A program made the translations under genes and the position numbers. A stretch of 64,000 nucleotides of DNA from Ophiodon elongatus. Its lineage: Eukaryota > Chordata > Actinopteri > Perciformes > Hexagrammidae. The notes under the pieces were generated by a model that worked only from the letters and a program-made list of their open reading frames with translations, searched no databases and was not told the DNA's origin. Location: NCBI GenBank assembly GCA_016806645.1, contig JACSYO010000396.1, positions 2,078,501 through 2,142,500 of the forward strand, written 5' to 3'. Positions 38,958-53,681 of this stretch are shown here, piece by piece. Within the stretch, counting starts at the first letter, position 1. Every line of letters begins with the position of its first letter.

Positions 38958-41431
38958 GGCTCAAGTCAGTAACATGACGGGTCCACTTCAACATGCACCA
39001 TGAGCCATTTCTTTTTCAACAATGGAGGAGACCTCAATGCCCGTCTCTCTGGCTGCCCTGCGCAGTCAAAGTAACGCCGACTATGGGCGGGGTCCCCCCC
39101 CCCCCGTGCTCGCGCGGAAAGGGCTAATTGGATGGAGCTAATAGGACGTCCTGAGCGCTCAGGTCCCCGGCCTCATCATTAGACTGACTGGCTCCTGTGG
39201 CCTCCGGGCAAGAGTGCTGTCTGCACACTCTAATGACCGCTGACTCACTCAGCGCGCAGCACCGCCGCCACATTAGTCCTGCCCAGAATAGCGGCCAAAT
39301 AGAGAGAGATGAGAGCGGGGTAGTCGGGACGTTAGGCGCCCCCACAGTCTTGTAAGACATTACTCCGGGCCACGCCGCGGCTCGGCTGTGTTCACTTCAG
39401 CTCTGTCCCCACCCGTCAATGTGTTCACTTCAAGTGGGATTTAGCACTATTTCATTCCTGTTAGCATAAACTCAGCCCCTGTTGTAATAACCTTGTTGGG
39501 AACCACACCACGTCCCGCCTATGTGGAATCGTTGTGGCTCATAAGTGATGCTAAACTCTCCTGGTTCATACAGGAAGCAATATTTAAGTGTACATATCGA
39601 TAAATGAATAGCCACTCTAGTTGATTTCTGTCATATAGTCACGAAGGAAGGATTAAAACAAAAACGTTCAAACACTGAGCCGTGACAATGAGGACTGAGC
39701 TCATTTTCCAAGATGAAACAGTGTTGGAAAGTGTTGACTAGAGTTATTTACCCAGTTGAAATGTCTACGGATCACACACAAATCATCGACGGTGTGAATC
39801 GACTCCGATGGGACATAATTCAACCCACCCATGATGCAGTGGGGCGGTGGCGCTGGTCGGACTACCGGTGCCGCTTGTGCTGCTAGAGCAGAGGAGCGAG
39901 CTGAGCATCAGCCTTCAGCGTTTCCACACTGACGAGAAGGTACCGTATTTTTTTAAAAAGCGGACTTTATGACTTCACAAGTAGCAAGAACGAGACAGAA
40001 TAATGAGCAGTTAACGTTGTTACAGCGAGTGGAGATGCAAGAGTTTAAAGGAGAAGCCCGGTGTCTTGGGAAATATGGTTCTCTTCTTGGGTTAGATGAG
40101 AATGAGTGATACCACTGTTATGTCTGTATAGAAGTATAGAGCCACAACCAGCAGCAAGTTAGCTTAGCTTAGCATAAAGAGTGGAAACATGGGGAAAAAC
40201 AGAATCCAGCACCCAAGAGCCCCCATAAAGCTCTCTAATGAATAATTACTAGTTATTGGCCTGACGCAGTGACTTCCTCTGTAGTCTTGTGTTCTGAAGT
40301 TGTGACTGGGGGACACAGGAAAATCCCTACGCCCCGGCCAAGAAATAGTCCGGCACATAGCTCCTAAAATCACAAATTGTTGTTTTTTTACACTTTGGTT
40401 TCTGTGCTGAATAAACAAAGAAGATAGACCATGTTAAATGGTGAGCTTTGGGATGTTTTTTGTTACCTTTGGACAGAGACCAGGCTAGCTGTCCCCCCAT
40501 GTCTCCAGTCTTTATTCTCAGCTAAGCTAACTGGCCTCTAGCTCTAGCTCATTTATTATTTTGTTTTTACCAAATAGTCACGAGAAGTGGTGTCGATTTT
40601 ATCATCTAACCCCCACCGCCCCCGGCAAGAATGCAAATAAGAATATTCCCCACACTCTAAAAGTATTTCTGCAAGTGCCTGAGCAAAAAAAAGACTTCCT
40701 GCGCTCACTAAGTGAAACAGAGTGTAACAATACAGAGCCTGGCTCAGCAGATAGCTACGGGTTAACCAGGCTGCAACACCCACATGATGGCAGGACAGAG
40801 GATGGCTCTGTGTTCAACTGGCCGCAGGGGGTGGGAGGAAGCGGGTGAGAGGGAGGGATGGAGACAGGGAGAGTTTTGTACTGCTGTCCTTCCAATCAGA
40901 AGATAGCGGTGGATCTCCTCGGGCAACACAGCTCCCCAATCGAACAAGTGTTTGGTGCTCAGTGTAGGTGGGGAGAGGCATGTGGTTCGGGTGATGGACA
41001 GGGCCGTCGAATAAATACAAAAAAAGGGCAATTGATAATAAAAGAGGAAAGAGAGAGAGAGAGGACGGATCGCCGAGGGATTTGGGGGGGATGAGGGGGG
41101 CAATTCCACCTTTTGTCAGGAGACCGAGAGAAAAAGAAAGAAAGAAAGAGACGTGGCCAGTCGAAGATACGCCGACTGAGTGCGGTATCAGCCAAAAATA
41201 CTCCTTCTAACAAGTCAATAGTGCGTATCGATTACTTCTGCAGCAGGGCTTATGCAACACCAACGCCTCACTGTACAACTGTGGCCAAATGGCTGTGTGT
41301 ACAGCGACCCGCTCGCCCTGCAGAGACCGGAAAAGTAAACTCCTCCTGTGTGCCCCGGGGTCCTTAAATCACGCCGCACAATGTGAACTAATGGCCCGGA
41401 AACGCTGAGAGAGCTGTGCTTTCACAGAGTC

Positions 41432-41501
<70 letters not shown>

Positions 41502-42140
41502 GGGAAGGCCTCGACCCAAAAGCCACCTGGTGGTGGGACGTTTTCAGTAATCGTAAATCGAGGGGGAGACTCAACACCCGACCCGATGTGGATGTCCAGT
41601 TAATGAGGACTAAGCAAAGTGTTGGAGAGACACCTGTTGTCATCGGTGTCCAATCCTTCCTCTCCTTCCCTTTCTCCTCCCGCTCTTAGTCCCACCATTA
41701 ACTCCCCCCTCTCTCCCTCCCACCTCCTCTCCTCTCCTCTCCTAGAAACCCAGCGCATCACCATGTCCACCGGGACCCTGATGCGAGCCCGGAGACGGCC
41801 GCGCTTAATCGATAGTGCCCGGTTGCCAAGACAACCTTGATTTCCTGTCGCCGCTTTTGCCGAGCGCCGGTGATTGCGCCGGGTGTCCGTTGCACCTGCC
41901 GCCCTCTCCTCCTCCTCCTCCTCCTCTTCCTCCTCCACTTCCAGTGTCTCATCAAGCGCTCCTTTTCCCTCACCCCCCTCCCCCTCGCCTCCCTTCCCTC
42001 CCCTCCCTCACGCCATATAGCCACCATAGACAAAAGAGGCAGACGGACATACAAAGGCAAAACGGATTAGACCCAAGAGGTTGGGTTTGAACAATCAAAA
42101 CACAGAGTTGCGCGTGAGGCCACATGTATATACACACACA

Positions 42141-42190
<50 letters not shown>

Positions 42191-42288
42191 TAAACAAACA
42201 CACATGCCTGTCATCCTGAACAAAAGCGAGCTGTGACAGTTATCATATCTACCTTGGAGGTGATGTCATTGCACCTGGGTGGGGAGCA

Positions 42289-42350
<62 letters not shown>

Positions 42351-42532
42351 CGCCTCGCTCTCCTCCAGGAGGGGTTGGCACCTCCTGTTTTTTTTCTTTT
42401 TTCTTTCTTTCTTTTTTTTTTCATTAATGGAGAGCTCATTAATCGTGGCTGATAACGAGGATGTGGGACAGGGACATGATTAAGGGGCTCTCTCTCCTTT
42501 AGCCGGGCGCCCTTGGGGATAAACAGCCCAGG

Positions 42533-42589
<57 letters not shown>

Positions 42590-45234
42590 CCGCATGTTAA
42601 AACAGGTAAAGGACTATCTAGGACATCTGATACGACACGTGTTTTCACTTTCCGGCGGTTGTAGCCGCGGCTCGTTTTAGTCGCGGAGAATTTGCCAGTC
42701 TTCGCCTATCGGTGTGTGCGCATTAATCCATCTCCCCTTAACGATCTGCGTTTGTCTTTATGAGGACTCCCCCAAGGCTACACAGTTTAATGCTGAGGGA
42801 GATGGATTGGGGACTCGGAGAGAGGAAGTTTAAAACACTACTTCCGCGCAATGCGAGGACGGGGACCCCCGAGCTTCCCGGGACACACGGTACCTCTCCT
42901 GACTGGGAATAGAGAGATATTCTCTTCTAATCAAAGTCTGTGTGAAGGAGCCTCGTTTGGTGCATTGTCTAGTAATTTGCCAATTCAGTAGTGCGTCAGG
43001 CTGAAATGGCGTCGCATTAGTTGCTCGAGTGAACAATACGCACGCCAGGCTGGGACTAATTTCTCAGTGCCGCGCATGCTGCAGACTATGAAATTGTTGA
43101 TTGTTGAGTTAAGAGAGACATTTGACTTCCTATTTGCCGGTGTGCGCTTTGTGCGCTTTGTGCGCTGTGTGCATGTTTGGCTGCTTTCAGTTTGGGTCCA
43201 AATTGATCCTCCGTGTCACTGAGTTGCCATAAACAATTTCCATAAACCTCAACAGCGAAAGAACGTACAGGCAGGGGCATCGCTCTGCTGCGAGGTGTAC
43301 TGTTCTGTCAGGTTCACGACTACCGACAGCGCTCTGGAGACACACGCACACTCATCCATTCATGAATGCCATCCAACAAACTGGGACAGGTGGCCATACT
43401 TAAGGGCACATTTGCAGTGTACACATACTGATACTATAAATGATTATCCAGGAAGTTTAATTCAGGAACATGTGTTATGGCAGGAGTCTGACCATACGAT
43501 ACGTATCACGATACAGGGGTTATGATTCAATATATTTCCATTAATATATTCCACCTCTGCTATATACACAATTACACTACAAATACTATGGTGCTGTTGT
43601 CTAGTGTGTTGAGTCACCGCAACAAACTAAACATGAGGAAAGTAAACATTTGCCACAGAGGCAAATTCACTCCTGCAAACCTGCATGTTTGGTCGAGCAA
43701 ACAAGTGTTACATAATAGTGGAAATAAGGTTAGTGCAGGCTGTGAAGCAGAAGAGGAAGATGAAAAAAAAATATGTCGAATTGCAGATGACTAACTAGGT
43801 GGTATGGTAATATGTTTCTCTCCCAGAGCTGACAAATGTAATGTAACTGATCCACAAACACAACGGGATGTCATGACGTCTCAGCCGGAGAGCAGAGATC
43901 AGTGCGCATGCATGAGGGCTTTTGTAGTACAGCAATCGCTTAGTCTTACACACATTAAATCCAATCTGTCTGGACCGGGACCCTAATCCCCTCTCCACGG
44001 CCATGGAGACGAGCAGACAGTAATCCTCCATATTTGTGTATTAATAGCCAGAGTCTCAGATGGGGCCCCTCTATATATATATACATATATAGATATATGT
44101 ATATATATATACATATATCTATATATATCGTGATGTATGTTTTATTATTTGGTTAATCTGCTTGTCGATCGGAGGACCTGGTCCATTTAAACCTGGGTTT
44201 TAATGAAAACACGAGCAGCCCTGCCGGAGGGATAAGCTCCCCAAGGACAAGGGGAAGAGCGTGGCTGGGCTCAATGGACTCGTCATCAACAGTAAACAGC
44301 TTTACATCAATGTTATCTGTCACGGGGCAATACAATTATTAGGTGGAATTCAGCCCCGGGCCTTTTTCCGAAGTAGAGGGCTAGATAAAGCCTGACCCAA
44401 ATACAAGCCCGCTACTTTGTTACCATAATGCACGCCTCAATCAACGCTAATGTTATTTCTGAGGGGGTACTTCAGAGTCGTTGTCCACCATAAACTCTCC
44501 CCGTCCCGCGGAGGACTTTGACCCCTCAGACACTCGGGTGGAACGAATTTGGCTAAAACGCTGCTCCGCGTTAGCGGAGCCGTGCGGCCGAGTGTGACGG
44601 AGAGCACGGGGATGAGATTCCTTCGCATGAGGATCGTCCGCTCACCTCACCCCGTCTAGACGCTGTGTCACCGCCACGCCCGCCGGACGTCTGTCCTGAT
44701 TCAGAGATTTATCAGACAGCCATTCGATTGGAAGGTCACCGCTCTAAATTAGCAGGCGAGTCAGGGAATGACGGAGGCGGGCTGGACAGGAGGACCATTA
44801 CACCGTCTCCACCCCCCCCACCTCCCCTGCTTACCAATGGCACCGCAGTCGCCGGCGATCACGGCGACGCCTGCAATCATTTCAGCAACAATTTATATGA
44901 TTCTCTCTTCAAGATATTTGCCTCTACCACAGAGGAATGTGGCGTCAGTGTGCGTGCAGGCCTCGTTTTACGGGAGGCATCAATCAAAGTGACTTCTGCT
45001 GGATAAACAAACAAACAGCTTTTTAAACATCTGGTCGGGAGAGATAGAGAGAGGCACCCTGGGGAGATGTGTGGTTTTCCTCTGAGATCTGTTGATTGGG
45101 AGGAAGCGTGGAGGGAAGGGCAATAAATGAAGAGAAAAAAAGGGAAAAAAAGGAGAGGAAGAGCCAGGGAGAGACAGTTCACACTCGGGTCAGAATTCAG
45201 GTGGAGGCTGGGAATGCACTCCCAAACCACGCTC

Positions 45235-45289
<55 letters not shown>

Positions 45290-47099
45290 AGAAAAACATG
45301 GCCTTTAAATGCATTGCAGCCAGACCATGTGACTCTCACGAGGTAGTCTCATGGGAGCATCCCCCCCCCACCCCTGAGCTACCCTGATGGACTAGAACAA
45401 CAGGAAGTCAGCCTGGCTTGTAACATCACACCACAGCGCACACCTACAGATAGCTGCTCCCTCTTTTACACACAGCGCCGGCCTTCCCTCCTCACTCATG
45501 CGCCGCGTCCGCCCGACGCCGTTCATCAGTCACCGCGCTCAACGTCGAAAGTTTTGATCTCTCTGAGAGTGTGCTGCGCGGCGCGGAAAGTAAATCGATG
45601 ACGCGGCATCCCGCCGCTGCTGGCGTCGACGCGGCCGAGCGAGACGCGCCGCGGCCTGGCGCCGACACGAGGAGAGGCCGAGGCTGGCAGGGGGCGGGCC
45701 TTTCAGCGAGTGAATAGCCCTTGTTTATATAGGCCCCTCTGGGAAGTCAGGACACTGCGGTGAATAGGAGCCAGTTAGCAGCGATGGCATAATAAGACCA
45801 GGGGGATGACGGGGGTGTTGAGGGGGGGGGTGGGTGTTCATTGAAATTCAACGCAGGACACTGTCAAGACAAACCACCCTTGCCAGCTGTGGCGGCAACT
45901 CAATGGAGCGAGGGAGAGCTTTCTATGGCTCAGGCTTTTTTTGGGTTAACAACGCAACGTTAGGTGAGCAACAAGATTGTGATTGTTTCCCTCATCAGAA
46001 ACACCAGATGAGAGGTGGAGTCTAACGTCTGAAAAACGGAGGGGAGGGGTCTCTTGGAAGATTGGGCAACTGTTTCCCTAAAGCCGAACAAAAGAGGCAC
46101 ACAAGCAGGCTGATTAATGTCATGAACTTCCTCATAGGAGTGGCACTGACATGACGGGGCTATTTTCCTGCTTAAGGTCTGTGTGTCAGACTGAGTCCAG
46201 GAACTCTTTGCAGAAGTGACAGTGGCAGCGTTCTTCGGTCTCAACGGTATACGGTCCTCTGCAGGAAGAAGAAAAAAAACACACAAAAAAGCTGGCCTTT
46301 CTTTTACTGGCTCACCCTTAAATGCACAGAGCCAAATCTTTTTAATGTGTCTGAAAAGAGATGCTGTTTTCCTTTGCCCTCTGTGTGCGATTCGTTTCCC
46401 AGGCTTTCATGTTTTTTTTTCGCCCCCGGTTTGTGGTCTCCGCGGCCCCTGATGAGGAGACTTAAATAGGCTGCCACAGGTGCTGGAAGAGGGGGGCTGG
46501 GTAGGTGAAAGAGGAGGGGGGGGGGGGTAGGTGGCCTGGATGGGAGCAGGACCGCAGGAAGCCTCTTGTTTTCACAGAGATAAAGGGCTTTCAGGTTGCA
46601 TCCTGGGCCGTAATCTCTCACACACTTCCTGGTTTTGTTCCCGGTGGGGCCGAGAGAAGACGACAGACTAACCTTCGCCCCGAGAGGCTGATCGATAGCT
46701 GCTGATGAGACAGGATGTGTCCCTGGCGTTGGCGTGGATTCGAAAGAGCGCAAAATGCCAAAAGGCACGGATTGGTTTTGAGCCGCGTTCATTAACAGTC
46801 CTCGATCCGGGCTGAGTTATGGGTTCATTTATTCCGAGTGCTGGTTCATTACTGATGATGATTATAAAAGTGTGCGTATAATTTCTTTCCTGACCTCTTC
46901 ATTTGCTTTTAGGGCACAATTAACGTTGTTCCAAGCTCTTACACCCTAATTACAGAAAAGATAACTCTGCCTTCCTGGAAATTTGCATGAAAGCGCTTTA
47001 TTGAAAAGTTGGCATTGAGGACAGGCGTGAACTTCACGTTTGCACATTTATGGCGAAGAAGCGCTCGCATTCCTAATCTTTGTCTCTGCTGCTCTCACA

Positions 47100-47139
<40 letters not shown>

Positions 47140-47357
47140 ACTCTGAACATGTCCTTCTTGAGAAGGCCGGCATTTGACCGTGAGCCACACCCTGTTCTCC
47201 TGCCAGAGGAAACTTTCAATCCCTGCCTCTCTCCCTCACTCCGGCTCTCTCCTACTTTTTTGTCAGGTGTTATTTATGAGTGCCGTATAGCGGAATTGCT
47301 GCATGCATACAGCACCTGCTGGTGTTGGAGAATCAGAGCCAAGGCAGCTGCCAGAGT

Positions 47358-47445
<88 letters not shown>

Positions 47446-50400
47446 ACAAACAGGGAAGAATGCACAGGACAGGAAGGAGTCAAAGAGTGAGAGTAGTCAT
47501 GAGAAAGAGAGACTTTTTAAAAAGTGCCTATTGAGGAGAATAGCGTGCAGCTTTTGTTAGCGCACTGGCGCGCAGCTAACGGTACAGGCCACTAGTGATG
47601 ATGCTGTGTTGATGGGACAGCGGGACAAAACAAACAAACGAGTGATGAGCGAGCACTTATTGATAGTGTCGTACGACTCCAAACGTGATCAATTAAAGGC
47701 CGCGCCTCATTGACTGAGGCGCCGGGCGCCGGTGTAACGAGAGACTGGAGGGCCCTGTCAGCGTGAGCCAGGAGACAGATGTATGGCCGCCTGGCTGCGG
47801 GGAGCCGAGGGTATCTACTGCCTTCACTACACACTACACACCCACACGTGTGTTTGCGTCATGTGCTCGGGGGGGGGCGGTGTGTTATTGACTGTAAACA
47901 CCTGGACGCTCGTAGCGGTGAGCTGAGCCAGGACAGGTGGGCTGAGACGGGGTCAAAGGTCACTGCCTTAATTCCAGTTCCCAGAGACATAAAGAAAAAG
48001 AAAAACACACTATACACTTTGCTCCAAGAGAGTATGGATCGCGTCTCACAGGGCGCCCACTCGTTCTAAAACACCAAGAGGGCAACGGCAAAAACACCAT
48101 GATGCCGACGGACAAAATGCCGAATTCGAGGACTCAAAACCGTAGTCCACAAACTATTGGCCGACATCAGAGTGACTGCTTCCACCCGTTATCCTCCCCC
48201 TTATCCGAGGCCGGGGTCGGGCCTGATCAGATGCCCTCAGCTGGCTCCTTTGACGCAAAAGAGTTCCCTCCAGGTGTCTGAGCTCCTCAGCCTATCTCTA
48301 AGGCCGAGCCCAGCCACCCTACGAAGGATGCTCATTTTGGCCTCAGTCACTACCCAAAGCTCATGGCCACAGGTGAGGGTCGGACCGGTACATTTACAAG
48401 TCGGCGAACTGTACAGCACATCCAATCCAGAAGGTTGAATGTGACACTAACTTTGGGTTTCAACAATATGTAAGATAAGTAGAACGAATAGTGACACCAC
48501 AGGTGGTAGAAGTGAGAAACATATGGAGTGATGTAACAATGGAATATGAAGAGGTATTTGTCAAACGGGGTCAGGCCTGTTGAGTCTCTTAAAGGAGGAA
48601 CTTAGTGAAACAGCACTCGAACCTCAAGAAAAACACAAACGACCGGATATAGTTAGGAAATACAGTATATTTCTGAGGTTACCCTTAGTACAGAAGGAAA
48701 AGAGACTACTACCTGTCTTTGTTTTCATCTGTTTAACCCCTCTAAAGACTGTAAATTCAGTCCAGGCTGCACATAAGGTTATTTCTTGCATTGATTCATT
48801 CACAAAGACACACTGTATCTCTTCTCCTATGGCTGCCTGCTCCGGTTAGGTCACACTAGTGGGGTCATGGGGAGCCCAACAAAACACTCATGAGTTAAAT
48901 GGGGCGATGTGGATGCTCCATGCCTCCCTCTTCTACTGCCCTCCCCTCTGCTCCCAGGCTGGCCACTCTCCTCTCATTAATCCTGTGTGGATGTTTATCC
49001 ATGTTGACATTCAACATAGCAGCCGGCCTTCTCTCTGACTAACAAACAAGGTGACTAAGGCGTTTTCATTTTTGTATGTTTTTTTTTTCTGCAGGAGCTG
49101 TCATCACAGGGCTAGCCTAGCCTAGCCGGCTGAATGCAGGGACTCAGTCAGGCTGTGCAACCGGAATCAGTATGCGAGTATGAATGTGTACCCCCTCAGG
49201 AGGACCATTATCAGTTCTGTGTGCTACGGAGTGGAAAATCAATATGGTCATCATAACGGGCTGGCGCAGAGCCAGCCACTAGGCTGTGTTCAAAGCACAG
49301 TACACGGCGGCGGATTACTCCTCATCTGATGTCATCTAATTTCATCCCTGTAGACGGGAGACACTGAGGGACTGTGGTAAGGTCAAGCACATTTAAAATG
49401 GACTAGACATCCAACATCTATGTCAAAAAAAAAGAAAAAAAAAAGGTAATAAACTGACAGTCAGGTGGTCTGAGGTGAAGCTCCAGCAGAGGTTAGCCCC
49501 GATGAGTTTGAGCCATAAACACAAGCTGGCGTAAGAGCCCCTTACCGGGCCCGCCTTCTGCCTATTGTGTCAGTCCAGTCTTTTTCATTAACCGCTCCAC
49601 TGAGGACCACAAGGGAGGGGAAAGATGGGTGGGAAGGAGGAGGAGGTGGCGGTGGCGGGGATGGCGGGTGAGGGGAGGCGGTGTCAAAAGGAGAGGGTCT
49701 GCAGACGGACCCAAAGGGACCTGAAGAGAAACCTCCAAATGCGTGATTAAAAACACACATCAGCAGGTGGCGTTGGGCTACGCCATGCACAATATTTACC
49801 TCCGCCAGGACGGCAATTTAGAGGTAATCTCTCCCTCAAGTATACACACTGCTGGAGAATATTACCTCTCCCCCTCACACCCCCACACTTGTGTGGAGAG
49901 GGGCTGAGAAGGCGGGAGAGACCAAGGGGGGAAACAAGGGGCCGGTGAATGTGAAAGAGAAGGGCTAAAAGAAAAGAAGAGCGTGGTTGGAGAGTTCGTG
50001 AGGTTGAACACACCTGTCTGCCCGTGACTCACCGCTCTGGAGTCGGGAGGGGAGGCTTTTCTGCTCAGTTGGCTTACATGATACACTTAACTGAGCTCTC
50101 CTCCCTACATTGCACGGCAACAAATACTCGCCTCCACCACTTTCCGTGTCAGTATCAGTGCGCCGGGGTCAAGGCTGTCAGAGCTGTTGCAGACCGACCC
50201 GGCTCTCACTCGGCAACAACAAGCATGTCAGTGTGCGGTTCTGGTCCCTGCGGTGCCTAAATGATCCTCAACGCTGGCGAGAGGCAGCCCGGGCTGTTCT
50301 TCTAGGAGGAAGGGGGGCGGGAGGGGCGACGGTTGTATTTTTGTACAGTTCACTGAGCTCCCACAGCCTCGTCCCTGCATAACCCCCATGCTCAATATTT

Positions 50401-53400
50401 GTGTCCTTTCAGAAAGAGTGTTGGGACGATCTGGCTGCGTCAGCGTCAGTTGGGGAGCGTCAGTTGGGGAGCCTCCGAGGCGCGCCGCCCCCGTCACATT
50501 GTCCTGCCGTGCAGATGGACCCCCCCCCTCATGGCCCATCATTGCAGGGGGATTCGGGGGAAACTCCTGCCGGCTGTGCCAAATTAAGCCTTCACCCTGA
50601 CATTAAAAATAGCACACTGGGTAGCGCATCGCCACTTCAGAACACGCGGCGCACGAAATGCCACGGGGGATGCGTCGGCGTTAGCGTTAAAGCGAGCAAC
50701 CGTGACGCGGGCGTAAGCTGCGCTTCCGAGGCAAAAAAAATGTCAAACAGGGGGCTGCGAAGCAGGCTCTTGAGGGCCCGGAGGGCTGCGTGAGAGAGGG
50801 ATTTGATGAATTCTGCGAACGTTCCGCGGATTCCTCCCTCGCGGGGACCTTTGGGAAAAGAATGGGTCATATGCAAATGGCATGCACAGTATGGAGGAGA
50901 AGTTTCCCACAAGCCGAGTGTGAAAAGGGCTCTCCCTCCCCATGCCGGGCCCGCTGAATGGGCCTTTTCTTCTGCCGCTGAAAGTGTATGAGGTAGAGCA
51001 GGCAAACTGCAAAGGTAACTAGGCTCTTTCTCCTCGGGCTTTCTCACTAAAGCTCAAACACACAATGGTTCATTTAAGCATTCAGCCACGCAAACCCCAA
51101 TAAAGCACATCCAAGCGCAGTTAAGGGGGTTACTGAAACTGACTCTGGGTTTAAAACTCCTGCTTTACGGAGGGAGAGCACCTTTTTTTATAGGCTAATG
51201 CTCTCAGCCTCCATGGGAGCAGCTAATCATTAAGCCGCCTTAACAGAGGTGGGAGTGTGGTCGTACATCACATCATTTTAATTCCGCCGAATGGTCAGAT
51301 GAGGACGGCCCTTTTGTTGAGGGATGAAGTTTCGCCACAAACACAACTTTTTTCTTTATTTTTTTCCCCCCTCCAGATGAATAGCAATAAAACGACAAGT
51401 AAAAAAGTATTTTTTAAGTTCTTTACCTGCGTGGATTAATTTGGGGTTTTAAGTGCAAAACATACTCCGATAGTCTTGACCCTAGAATCCACACGGGTCT
51501 GGGAGATAGCTGCCATATGTGTCATGCTTTTCATCTGCCAACAACAGCCCCTCAGATGTCACCTGTTGTAAAATTCTCTAGTCACCTCAGTCACTTCTCA
51601 CCAACCCCCCCCCCCCCCCGGCTCCACAGGGAACATAGAGCCCACGGTTTAAGGGGTCAGGGAGGAGTGGACGGAGAGTCGGAGGGAGCGGAGGAAAAAG
51701 CTGCAGCTCCAACCCCCCCTCCTCTCTTCCTCCTCCTCCTCTCTCCCCTTTTCATTGAACAGACTTTAACACAAACACAATTGGACATGCTGGAAGCCTC
51801 ACAATGGCACAGGGGGGGGAAAGTGAAGTCATACTCTAGGCACGCATGGGTGCCTAGGTCAGGGGGCAATCAACAGCACCCCTGGCTACTGTGTCTTAAC
51901 CCCCGAAATAAAGGACAAGCTCTGGGAAGGGAGGAGTGAGAGGGGGAGATGGGAGATGGGAGTTGAGGCGGGGGTGGATTTCTCTTCTTACTTGGCACTT
52001 TTAAATGGAGCTGCCGAGGAAATTGGTGAAAAGCGGCGAGGTAAATGAAAAATTTCCTCCTCCGCTAAACTCTTCGCACAACAGGGGTGGACCTTTTAAA
52101 TGTAAACAGATGTCTTTTAAAACACCGAAGTAGCATGCGGAGCCACAGGGCCGATTCCCACCTCCTTGCGAGGCTCCGCTGTAGCCCCAAGACACGGCTT
52201 GTTTCACCTCGCAAACTGGAGCGAAACCATTGTTTTGTTTCATTTTTCTCCCACAAAGGTACAGCATGTGGTTGCATTCAATAGTTTCTAGACAGGGTGA
52301 GAGAGTCCAGGGGCGACTCAGTGTAGTTTAAGTATAGTTTTACCAGGCCAATAAACATGTTCCTCAACATCACATGAGTTGTTGCCAAGCGCCAAGCCCA
52401 CAACCTCATTTTCCCCATTTGATGGATGATTCATCAAGGTGCAAGTGTGTGTGTGAGAACGCCTCAGAAATGGAGAGCGAGAGAGGGGGAGTGGAGGGGG
52501 AGAGAAGAGAGAAAGACAGTCCAGGGGATGAGGCAAATGACCCGTGTGATATTGTCAAATAAATAGAAATCCTAGCTAACTGTATGCACACACTCGCTTC
52601 AAGTAGTCTCGGTACCGCCGCTCCGAAAACATCTTCCCCCGGCTCCCGAGCGCGGTTGCAAAAGCCGTCCCAGCGCGGCCCTGTTTATTTTTGCAAAGAA
52701 TGTTAACACCGGGCGCATTCCTCTATTCCCAAATTGCTGTGTTAAATTACCGTTGCAGGGAACGGCTGCTATTCCTTAGGGGAGCAGGCCGGGGAGAAGC
52801 GACAAAGGAAGCTGTAGTATCCCGCCGATTGCAAACACCTGTCGTCCTGCGGGCTGTTAACACCTCTCTGTTTACAGCAGGGAATGAGGCTCACCTTGAT
52901 CTCAACCCCCCCTGCTCACCGGGGACCTGGCAAAGCCACTGACCATAACAAGCTGGGCACAACTTGAGGGCTTGCTTAATTATAAGAGCCTGAGCAACGG
53001 CTATTGAAACTATTTTGCATTGTTAAAAATAAGTAGCCATTGACTCAGCAAAGACAACAGCCCATATTAAAATGCCAAGTTGTTCTGACATTGTGATTAA
53101 AGCAAGAGGTATGGCAGCATGCAACGCCAGCCTTCAATCTATACTGAGGAATTCCCTTCAACCAAAAAAAAAAGAAGCAGAGATGTTGATTTACATGACA
53201 GATCTGCAGTCTTGTCAGGAGGTGGCAGGAAGTGAGGACTTAAAAGCAGACCGTGGTGGCTCTTTGAAGCAAATGCAAATGAGGCAAAGTAACAGGGAAC
53301 ACATCTGTTTGGTTAAGGATGCGACTTTAAAGTATCAACAGAACTGTCATTATTTAATAAAAAAACATGTTTAGTTAAAAGTGGAAAAAAGCAACAAATG

Positions 53401-53649
53401 AAAGTAGATTTATAAAATTAAAAATAAATAAAAATAAAAAGGAGTGTCTCCAGAGTAAATCAGACACCCTTTCTCTCTCTCACGAGGAGCGCAGAGGACA
53501 GAAGCCCGCACCTTGACAGCAGGACCGTTATTTAAGGTGTGTCCACACCTTGCACGTGCATAGCCGAACACACCCCGAACAGAAACGACATGACAGTGGA
53601 AAACATCGATAGCACCCATCGAGAAAAACAGCAACAGCAACAAAAAACC

Positions 53650-53681
<32 letters not shown>

